Part shown: positions 25,172 through 32,580 of the stretch, piece by piece
Layout: the number at the start of each line of letters is the position of its first letter
Position numbering within the stretch: position 1 is the stretch's first letter
Assembly: GCA_958295465.1 (NCBI GenBank)
Contig: OY282353.1
Location: 124,001 to 188,000, forward strand
DNA from: an uncultured Gammaproteobacteria bacterium
Lineage (GTDB): Bacteria > Pseudomonadota > Gammaproteobacteria > HK1
Direction of reading: 5' to 3'
DNA length: 64,000 nt
The notes under the pieces: generated by a model
Told to the model about the DNA's origin: nothing
Seen by the model: only the letters and a program-made list of their open reading frames with translations
The model's database searches: none
Program-made: the position numbers and the translations under genes

Positions 25172-26748
25172 GAGTCTGCGCCGCAGAAAGATAGTTCAAG
25201 ACACGCGAGCGGATGGACGGGCCGGAATCGATGCGAGGATGGGCACGAGCACCGGGGCACCGGAGTGCGCAATAGCGCACAGGGCACTCGAGAGGGTCCG
25301 AGGCGTCCGGCAAGACGCCCGATGGGAGTGATTCTGGCCATGTCCCACTGGCGAGCCGGCGCCCTTACACTGCCAGAAGCGGTTGCAGGCGCTTGATGTT
25401 CAGCGCCAGACACACCAAGTCCCATTCCCCTCGCGCCTTGTTCAGGCCCCGCACGCTGAATCGCCGGAATCCAAGGACTTCCTTGATCCAGCCATTGGGC
25501 GCTTCGGACAGCCATTTGCGTTGCGCGTACCGCTCCCGCCCCGCTGGTGTCGCCAGCTTCTCGACCATGCGATGCGTCGCCGGGTGCGTGTGCGCGTCCC
25601 GGTTCACCGTCTTCTTCCCCTCGCGCCCCGGCGCCACGTATCCGTCGATGCCTCGCGCTTCGAGCTCCGACAAGTCCCGCTCATTGCAGTAGCCGGCGTC
25701 GGCGAGCACCGTCTCGGGCTGCGCGTCGAAGGTCTCCTCCACCTCATCGAGCAGCCCCACCATCTCGCCCTGGTCGCTCGCGTTCGATGTCAACTCCGTC
25801 GCGACAATCAACTGATGCTCGCCATCGACCGCCACCTGCGCGTTGTAGCATTGCTGGAAGCCCTCGGCGCTGGTCTTCATGATGGCGCTGTCGGGGTCGG
25901 TGAAGTTGCTCTGCGCCTTCTCATCAGGCTCCCCGTATGCGCGTTTGTATGGCTGCCCGCCCTTGGGATGGCGCTCCCACTCCGGGCGGCGCCCGCGCGC
26001 ATCATCCGCCTCGCGTTGCGCCGCCTCCAACCGCGCCTTCGCCGCAACAATCGCCGCCAACCGGTCCTCGCGACGGCGCAACTCCTCGGGCAACTCGTCT
26101 CCACGCAACGACTCGCCAAAGCGCGCGTCCTCCTCCGCATCGGTCTCCCGTGCCCTGTTCAACAACGCTTCGATTTCCCCCTCCAGCCGACGCTCCTCCT
26201 CGCGCATCCGCCCGTAACTCATCGCCTTGCGCTTGCTCGCGTTTGCCCGCACCTTCGTCCCATCTATCGACAGCTTCCCGAAGCTCGCCAATCCCATCTC
26301 GCGCGCCACACGCACCACCTCCACGAACAGCCCCTTGAACTCCTCCAAGTGCCGGCGGCGAAACTCGCACAGCGTGCGGTGGCTCGGAAAGTTCCCCGCC
26401 CCCAACACACGAAACGCCACGTCCTCCTCCAGCTTCCTCGCCATCCCCCGCGACGAAAACACCCCCGTCGCATACCCGTACACCAGCACCTTCACCATCA
26501 TCCGAGGCTCATACGGGGCGTTGCGACGACCGTCGCCTTCATATGGCGCGTAAAACGCCGTCAAGTCCAGCCCGTCCACCAAGTCGCTCACGTGATGCGC
26601 AAAGTGCCCTTCCGGGAGCCAATCGCGCACATCCGGCGCCAGCAGCAACATCTGGTCCGGCTCATAGGGGCGAAATGTCGTCGGCATCGGACTCTCTCCC
26701 TCGGCTCCTGTCCGCCTATTGTCGCATCGTTTCCTACGGCGCAGACTC
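25172..26748 (-). mobile_element. IS1182-family insertion sequence, 1,577 bp
   Basis: Terminal inverted repeats begin GAGTCTGCGCCG (left end at 25172, complement ending at 26748) and continue imperfectly for about 20 bp. Both outer flanks are CTAG (25168-25171 and 26749-26752), consistent with a 4-bp target duplication. The only gene inside is the transposase. It lies on the strand opposite to the gene it interrupts. About 190 bp between the left end and the transposase stop hold no other gene. Confidence 0.85.
25365..26687 (-). CDS. IS1182-family transposase
   Basis: The product is 440 residues from the ATG at 26687. The N-terminal half is the DUF772-type domain (PEGHFAHHVSDLVDGLDLTA, GYATGVFSSRGMARKLEEDV, FRRRHLEEFKGLF). 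The catalytic part has LSIDGTKVRANASK (first Asp), TVLADAGYCNERDL (second Asp) and a late WLSEAPNGWIKEVLGFRRFS (Glu region). A coiled-coil insertion separates the two halves, normal for this family. The frame is intact. Confidence 0.92.
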   Translation of the reverse strand: MPTTFRPYEPDQMLLLAPDVRDWLPEGHFAHHVSDLVDGLDLTAFYAPYEGDGRRNAPYEPRMMVKVLVYGYATGVFSSRGMARKLEEDVAFRVLGAGNFPSHRTLCEFRRRHLEEFKGLFVEVVRVAREMGLASFGKLSIDGTKVRANASKRKAMSYGRMREEERRLEGEIEALLNRARETDAEEDARFGESLRGDELPEELRRREDRLAAIVAAKARLEAAQREADDARGRRPEWERHPKGGQPYKRAYGEPDEKAQSNFTDPDSAIMKTSAEGFQQCYNAQVAVDGEHQLIVATELTSNASDQGEMVGLLDEVEETFDAQPETVLADAGYCNERDLSELEARGIDGYVAPGREGKKTVNRDAHTHPATHRMVEKLATPAGRERYAQRKWLSEAPNGWIKEVLGFRRFSVRGLNKARGEWDLVCLALNIKRLQPLLAV

Positions 26749-26752
26749 CTAG

Positions 26753-28502
26753 CCAGGATCTCGAGAGCCGGATCACCGCCAACCTGTTCATCATCTGCGC
26801 CAACAACAGCGGATCGACCTTCCTGAAGAACGCCTTGGCGACCAGCCGCCGCACCTGGAACCTGACGGTGGAGGGCCAGTTCATGTTCGGCTTCGTCGGG
26901 CCGAACACCAGAACGCACGGTCGGCTCCTTTGGGGCGCGGACCCGCGCTGGCGGAAGGCTCTCGCGGACGCCAACGCCTACGATTGGCCGCGCAACCGCT
27001 ACGTCTGGTACTTCCAGGCCGACGCCCGGGACCCCGAGGCAACCGTCTTCACCACCAAGGCGCCGCCTTTCCTGTTGCATGTGGAAACGCTGAATCGGCA
27101 CTTCCGCAACGCAAGGTTCCTGTTCATGGTGCGCAACCCCTACGCCGTGTGCGAGGGGATTTGGCGCTATCGGCAGGATCAGCCGGTGCCCCCGGGCCGG
27201 CGCTTGTTCGAAGCGGCCGCGGAGCATGTCGCCTACTGTCTGGAGCAGCAGCGGCGCAATCTCGAAGCCCATGCGCAGCTCGGCACGTTTTTCACCTACG
27301 AGGCGATGTGCGACCAGCCGGAGCGGGTTGAACGGCAGATTCGCTCGCTGGTGCCGGAAATCGACGATCTGAAGCTGCGGCGGCGCTTGCGCGTCAAGGG
27401 CGTGTACGACGAAACGCTCACCAACATGAACGCACGGCAAATCGCCCGTTTGACGCCGGCGCAGATTGCCGCGGCCAACCAGGTGTTCGAGAAACACCGC
27501 GGGGTTCTGGAGCACTTCGGCTACTCGTTGATGACGACCGGCCGGCGCACCCGCATCCGCGGCAACCAGGGGGCGGTCCGCAAGCTGCGGCGCCAGGTCA
27601 AGACGCATCTGTTCATCATCTGCCCCAACAACAGCGGCTCGACATTCCTGAAGGAGGCGCTGGCCGCCTGCCGGAGCACCTGGAACCTGGAGCGCGAAGG
27701 CCAGGGAATGCCGGGGTTCGTCGGCCCGCCGACGGTGTGGACGCCAGCGCCGGGCGAGCCGGGCGCGCGTTGGATCTGGGCGAGCCGGCAGGGCTGGATG
27801 GACGCCCTGCGCAACCCGGACGCCTACGACTGGCCGCGCACCCGGGAGGCGTGGTACGCGGCGGCCTACGCCCGCGACCCGGCGGCGACGGTGTTCGTCA
27901 CCAAGTCGCCGCCGTTTCTGCTTTACGTGGACGAGTTGCTCCGGCACTTCCCGGACGCCCGCTTCCTGTTCGTGGTGCGCAACCCCTACGCGGTGTGCGA
28001 GGGCATTTGCCGCCGCTACCGGCAGGGTTTCCTGAGCGGCGATCAGGAACGGTTCAAGGCGCCGGGCGAAGGTTTGGAGGAAGCGGCGGCCACCCACGTC
28101 GCCAACTGCCTGCGCTGGCAGCGCCGCAACGTGGAAGCGCACGGGGAGCGCGGCGTCTTGTTCACCTACGAAGCGATGTGCGCCGACCCGGCGGGCGCGG
28201 AGGAGAAAATCCGGGCACTGGTTCCGGCGCTCGACGACCTGAACCTGCGCCGCCGCCTTGCCGTCAAGGAATACGACGAAGTGCTGACCGACATGAACGC
28301 GCAGCATATCGACCGCCTTGACGCCGCCCAGGTCGCCGCGTTCAACCGGGTGTTCTCCACCCGGCGGGAAGACTTGAACTACTTCGGCTACGGCCTTCTG
28401 AGGAAGGCGGCGCCATGCCTTCGGGAAGATTGGCGGAGGGGGGAGCGTTTGGTAACGTCGCGGCGATGGAGGACGCTTGCCGGCGGGGGACCCGGCCCGT
28501 GA
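26753..28502 (+). pseudogene. Tandem di-domain sulfotransferase (5' end displaced by IS)
   Basis: The frame holds two full sulfotransferase domains in one polypeptide; the restored protein would be 591 residues. Domain 1 has LFIICANNSGSTFLKNAL (5'-phosphosulfate loop) and FLFMVRNPYAVCEGIW (3'-phosphate region). Domain 2, from about residue 291, repeats LFIICPNNSGSTFLKEAL and FLFVVRNPYAVCEGIC, with matching FTYEAMC and LTDMNAQHI segments. They would use PAPS to sulfate hydroxyls, possibly Tyr, Thr or Ser of the precursor peptide. The duplicated domains differ enough to have separate specificities. The frame runs open back into the IS, so a hybrid product is not excluded. The gene ends 64 bp before leuD. 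Confidence 0.8.
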
Positions 28503-28566
28503 TCCCGATCATGTCTCGCCGGTCCGGGGCGAAGCCGCGCCGGCATCTCAGGAAAAGGGAGCCATC

Positions 28567-29178
28567 ATGGAGAAGTTCACCAGGCTGACCGGCATCGCGG
28601 CGCCGATGGACGCCATCAACGTCGACACCGATCAGATCATCCCGAAGCTGCACCTGCGCACCATCAAGCGGACCGGGCTCGGGAAGGTCCTCTTCGACGA
28701 GCTGCGCTTCCACCCCGACGGCACGGAGAAGCCCGAATTCATCCTGAACCGGCCGCCCTGGCGGGAGGCCGAGATCCTCGTGGCCGGGGACAACTTCGGC
28801 TGCGGGTCGTCGCGCGAGCACGCGCCGTGGGCGCTGCTCGACTTCGGGATCCGCTGCATCGTCTCCACGAGCTTCGCCGACATCTTCTACAACAACTGCT
28901 TCAAGAACGGCATCCTGCCCGTCACCGTGCCCAGGGACGCGCTCGACGCCCTGATGGCGGACGCCTCCGACCGGGAGAACCCCGTGCTCACCGTCGATCT
29001 CGAAGCGCAGGAGATCACGCGGCCGAACGGAGCGGTGCTCGGCTTCACGATCGACGAGTTCCGGCGCGACTGCCTGCTCAACGGCCTCGACGACATCGGG
29101 CTCACGATGCAGAAGGTGGATCGGATCGACGCCTTCGAGGCGAGGCAGCGCGAGCAGCAGCCATGGCTGTACCGCTGA
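28567..29178 (+). CDS. leuD: 3-isopropylmalate dehydratase small subunit LeuD
   Basis: The product is 203 residues from the ATG at 28567. Conserved blocks are [35 protein letters not shown] and [15 protein letters not shown], all LeuD hallmarks. With LeuC it isomerises 2- to 3-isopropylmalate in leucine biosynthesis. Length and motifs are normal for the bacterial two-subunit enzyme. Unusually, it precedes leuC, with 542 bp between them. It directly follows the peptide cluster on the same strand. Confidence 0.93.
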   Translation: MEKFTRLTGIAAPMDAINVDTDQIIPKLHLRTIKRTGLGKVLFDELRFHPDGTEKPEFILNRPPWREAEILVAGDNFGCGSSREHAPWALLDFGIRCIVSTSFADIFYNNCFKNGILPVTVPRDALDALMADASDRENPVLTVDLEAQEITRPNGAVLGFTIDEFRRDCLLNGLDDIGLTMQKVDRIDAFEARQREQQPWLYR

Positions 29179-29720
29179 GCCCGGCCCGCGCCGCCGACCG
29201 CTCGACGGACGGCGGTTGCGGCGCATTCGACCGAAACCGGACAGCCGGAAGACACGGCCGGAGAAATCGGCATGACGAGGTCCGGACGCTTCCATGCAGG
29301 ATCCGGAGTGCCTGTACCGCCGGTTGGCGAGGGTGCTGATCTGAGATTGACATTCAGAATCAATGAGTTAGAGAAAATTTCAGGCGTCTACATGACACTT
29401 TGTCAGCAGTGTGTCACCGAATGGCCTGACGTGTAGCCACACGACATGCTGCGCTCCTGCATACACAGAGCCGAGTGCACTTGGAGTGCTCAGTTTCAGA
29501 CCTGCACCCGTTGGCGAACGGCAATCGCGGCCGTATCCCCGAGCCGGAACAACCGTACCGTTCCTCGCCCGGCGGCCGACGGACACGGCGCATCCCGACC
29601 GGGGCGGCCACGAGAGCATGTCGAAGACGCCGGCATGAGGCAACCCGGCACACTCTTCGACGAGCTCCGGGACGATGCTCCCGCCGCCGCGTAGCGCGGA
29701 TGCACATCGGGGACACCGGC
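29179..29720. other. Intergenic region between leuD and leuC
   Basis: No convincing gene is seen in these 542 bp. The segment about 29336-29470 is visibly more AT-rich than its surroundings and contains TTGACA at 29346-29351, but no good -10 follows at 16-18 bp. It may carry the leuC promoter or the remains of an inserted element. The 3' half is ordinary high-GC spacer crossed by arginine-rich frames on both strands. Confidence 0.35.
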
Positions 29721-31130
29721 ATGACGGGACCGCAAACGCTCTTCGAGAAAATCTGGAACAGCCATCTCGTCGATGCGCAGGACGACGGGGTCCAGCTTCT
29801 CTACATCGACCGCCACCTCCTGCACGAGGTGCTGTCGCCGCAGGCGTTCGAGGGGCTGCGCCTCGCCGGGCGTCGGGTGCGACGCCGGGATGCGACGCTG
29901 GCGGTGGCCGACCACAACGTCCCCACCACCGACCGCCGCCTCGGCATCGAGGACCCCGAATCGCGGCTCCAGGTCGAGACCCTGAGTGCGAACTGCCGGG
30001 AGTTCGGGGTCGAGGTCTTCGACATGCTGGACCCGCGCCAGGGCATCGTCCACGTCATCGGGCCGGAGCAGGGCTTCACCCTGCCGGGAACCACGGTGGT
30101 GTGCTGCGACAGCCACACCGCCACCCACGGCGCGTTCGGCGCCCTCGCCTTCGGCATCGGCACCTCGGAGAGCGAGCACGTGCTCGCCACCCAGACCCTG
30201 CGCACGCCGCGCCCGAAGAGCATGAGGGTGACGGTGGACGATGCGTTGCCGGCCGGCTGCACCGGCAAGGACCTGATCCTCGCGATCATCGGACAGATCG
30301 GCACCGCGGGCGGCACCGGGCACATCGTCGAATACTCGGGCCGCGCGATCCGCGACCTTTCGATGGAAGGGCGCATGACCGTCAGCAACATGACCATCGA
30401 GGCGGGGGCGCGGGCCGGGCTCGTGGCCCCGGACGAGAAGACCTTCGCCTACCTCGAAGGCCGCCCGATGGCGCCCGCGGGCGCGGCGTGGGACGCCGCC
30501 GTCGCGTACTGGCGCACCCTCGCATCGGACGAGGGCGCGGCCCACGACCGGGAGGTGCGGATGGACGCGGCGGACATCGCGCCGCAGGTCACCTGGGGCA
30601 CGAGCCCGGAGGACGTGGTGCCGATCACCGGCACGGTGCCGGACCCGGCGGACGCCCCGGACGAAGCGAAGCGGGCCGCGGCGGCGCGGGCGCTGGAATA
30701 CATGGGGCTCGCCCCCGGCACCCGGATGACCGACGTCGAGGTCGACAACGTCTTCATCGGCTCCTGCACCAACGGCCGCATCGAGGACCTGCGGGCCGCC
30801 GCCGCGGTGGTGAAGGGCCGCAGGGTCGCGGCCCGCGTGGAGGCGGTGATCTCGCCCGGCTCGACCCTCATCAAGCGCCAGGCCGAGGCGGAAGGGCTCG
30901 ACCGGATCTTCGTCGAGGCGGGGTTCCAGTGGCGGGAGTCGGGCTGCTCGATGTGCCTCGGCATGAACCCGGACCGGGTCGGTCCGGGCAAGCGTTGCGC
31001 CTCCACCTCGAACCGCAACTTCGAGGGCCGCCAGGGGCGCGGCGCCCGCACCCACCTCCTGAGCCCGGCGATGGCCGCCGCCGCCGCAGTGCATGGCCGG
31101 CTCGCCGACGTGCGTGAGATGGTCGACTGA
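29721..31130 (+). CDS. leuC: 3-isopropylmalate dehydratase large subunit LeuC
   Basis: The product is 469 residues from the ATG at 29721. It has the aconitase-family pattern: [13 protein letters not shown] at the start, [20 protein letters not shown], and cluster ligands in [14 protein letters not shown] and [12 protein letters not shown] (three cysteines for the 4Fe-4S cluster). It partners LeuD in leucine biosynthesis. The N-terminal extension possible in frame is arginine-rich and not used. Immediately after its stop, 132-bp tandem repeats begin. Confidence 0.93.
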   Translation: MTGPQTLFEKIWNSHLVDAQDDGVQLLYIDRHLLHEVLSPQAFEGLRLAGRRVRRRDATLAVADHNVPTTDRRLGIEDPESRLQVETLSANCREFGVEVFDMLDPRQGIVHVIGPEQGFTLPGTTVVCCDSHTATHGAFGALAFGIGTSESEHVLATQTLRTPRPKSMRVTVDDALPAGCTGKDLILAIIGQIGTAGGTGHIVEYSGRAIRDLSMEGRMTVSNMTIEAGARAGLVAPDEKTFAYLEGRPMAPAGAAWDAAVAYWRTLASDEGAAHDREVRMDAADIAPQVTWGTSPEDVVPITGTVPDPADAPDEAKRAAAARALEYMGLAPGTRMTDVEVDNVFIGSCTNGRIEDLRAAAAVVKGRRVAARVEAVISPGSTLIKRQAEAEGLDRIFVEAGFQWRESGCSMCLGMNPDRVGPGKRCASTSNRNFEGRQGRGARTHLLSPAMAAAAAVHGRLADVREMVD

Positions 31131-31147
31131 CGGGCTGTGTCACGACC

Positions 31148-31543
31148 GCGGGAGGGCCGGCAGGGCTTGCCGGTCGACCGAACCAGTTCCCGCTCGGCCC
31201 GGAGGCGGCATCGGCGCATTGGGCACGGACCTGTTGACCGCCGGCCCGGCCGCGCTGATCGAAGGGGCGCCGGCCTTTCGTGGGAGAGCCGGCAGGGCCT
31301 GCCGGTCGACCGGGCCGGTTCCTGCTCGGCCCGGAGACGGCATCGGCGCATTGGGCACGGACCTGTTGACCGCCGGCCCGGCCGCGCTGATCGAAGGGGC
31401 GCCGGCCTTTCGCGGGAGAGCCGGCAGGGCTTGCCGGTCGACCGGACCGGTTCCTGCCAGACCCGGAGGAAGCATGGGCGCATTGGACGCGGACCTGTTC
31501 ACCGGTAGCCTGGCCGCACTGGTCGAAGGGGCGCTGGCGTTTC
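31148..31543 (+). repeat. Three tandem 132-bp repeats overlapping the carbonic anhydrase start
   Basis: Units at about 31148-31279, 31280-31411 and 31412-31543 share GCCGGCAGGGC(T/C)TGCCGGTCGA, then a CCCGGAG ribosome-site region, a GCATTGG block and a GGGGCGC end. The third unit contains the real ribosome site and the first 23 codons of the carbonic anhydrase (ATG at 31474). In the first two units the equivalent start codon is ATC. The 132-bp period equals 44 codons, so one frame stays open through all three. The repeats arose by tandem duplication of the gene's 5' end. Confidence 0.85.
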
Positions 31544-32169
31544 GGAAGAACGAATACCGCAGCGGCCGGAACCTCATGCCTCGGCTGGCCGCGGGGCAGC
31601 GTCCCGGCGTCCTGATGATCGGGTGCAGCGATTCCCGGGTCGATCCCGCGCTGATCTGCGGCGCCGGGCCGGGCGAAGTCTTCACCGTTCGCAACGTCGC
31701 CAACCTCGTGCCGCCCTGCGATGCCGGCGGCGGGCGCGGCGACAGCGTACGCGCGGCGCTGGAATACGGCGTCGGGACGCTGGGTGTGTCGCATATCGTG
31801 GTGTTCGGGCACGCCCATTGCGGCGGCGTCAGGGCCATGATCGACGCGGCTTGCGGGACTGCTCCGGAGTCCGGGTTCTTGGGTTCCTGGCTGGCCATCG
31901 CGAGCACCGTCCCCGCCCAGGCCCTGGCCGAGCTGGCCGCGAGCGGGCGGACGGACCTGACGGCCGATGCGCTGTACGCCTGCGCCGCCGTGGTCGAGCG
32001 CCGCTCGATACTGCACTCCATCGACAACCTGTGCGGCTATCCCTGGGTCCGGGAACAGATCGAGGCGGGTGCGCTGGCCGTGCACGGGTGGTGGTTCGAC
32101 CTCGACGACGGGCGCCTGTGGGCGACCCATCCCGAGACGGGTGCGTTCCTGCCGGTCGAGTCCGCCTGA
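31474..32169 (+). CDS. Beta-class carbonic anhydrase
   Basis: The product is 231 residues from the ATG at 31474, which has CCCGGAGGAAGC just upstream. Zinc ligands are visible: Cys in MIGCSDSRVDP with its Asp-Arg dyad, and His plus Cys in VFGHAHCGGVRAM. The intervening FTVRNVANLVPPCD is standard. It interconverts CO2 and bicarbonate. An in-frame extension to 31093 exists, but it only reads through the tandem repeats and the end of leuC, so I reject it. A C-terminal tail (WWFDLDDGRLWATHPETGAF) matches proteobacterial members. Confidence 0.9.
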   Translation: MGALDADLFTGSLAALVEGALAFRKNEYRSGRNLMPRLAAGQRPGVLMIGCSDSRVDPALICGAGPGEVFTVRNVANLVPPCDAGGGRGDSVRAALEYGVGTLGVSHIVVFGHAHCGGVRAMIDAACGTAPESGFLGSWLAIASTVPAQALAELAASGRTDLTADALYACAAVVERRSILHSIDNLCGYPWVREQIEAGALAVHGWWFDLDDGRLWATHPETGAFLPVESA

Positions 32170-32338
32170 ACGGCTTCGGCGACCGGCCGTCCACGGAAGC
32201 GGAAAGACTCCGCACTTCCGTTCCCGATTCACCGGAGATTCGTTTTTTCCGGCAGGTCCGGACCGATCCGGAGGATCACTCTTTGCAACGACGCAGGTTG
32301 TCGATCCGGACGATCCCGGCAAGGGGGCCGTTACCGGC

Positions 32339-32580
32339 TCACCGGACGTCCACCCTTTCCGACAGGCCGCACCCCCACCTGCCTGATCGATGCGATCGGC
32401 CTGTTCCCGGCTCACCGGATGTCCACCCTTTCCGACCGGTCGCACCCTCACCTGCCTGATCGATGCGATCGGCCTGTTCCCGGTTCATCGGATGTCCACC
32501 CTTTCCGACAGGTCGCACCCTCATCTGCCTGATCGATGCGATCGGCCTGTTCCCGGTTCACCGGACGTCCACCCTTTCCG
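32339..32580. repeat. Four tandem 73-bp repeats at the 3' end of the DUF499 gene
   Basis: The block GTCCACCCTTTCCGA begins at 32348, 32421, 32494 and 32567, a strict 73-bp period. Each unit includes CACCGGA(C/T), the block, a (C/A)GGTCGCACCC segment and CTGATCGATGCGATCGGCC. The last unit contains the end of the DUF499 coding sequence and its stop codon, so the other three are copies of the gene's 3' end. Each unit has a short GATCG-CGATC inverted repeat. The rest of 32170-32338 is empty spacer between convergent genes. Confidence 0.85.

Noticed and set aside
25383..28502. A 1,039-codon plus-strand open frame crossing the IS1182 element and the sulfotransferase
   Set aside because: Its first 450 codons are antisense to an intact transposase; only the part from 26753 is sulfotransferase. 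The opposite 980-codon frame (25365-28307) is likewise the transposase plus antisense shadow.
16872..28502. Lasso B1/B2 (RRE and transglutaminase-like protease) genes
   Set aside because: I looked for PqqD-like and Cys-His-Asp protease motifs in all frames offered and found none, so the cluster cannot be called a complete lasso cluster.
31093..31473. N-terminal extension of the carbonic anhydrase through the repeats
   Set aside because: The extension starts inside leuC and consists of repeats. The ATG at 31474 has a good ribosome site and gives the family's normal length.
32339..32580. CRISPR array
   Set aside because: The 73-bp units are contiguous copies of a gene end with no unique spacers between short repeats, and no cas genes are present. 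The 18-bp and 132-bp repeats are coding or gene-end repeats for the same reason.
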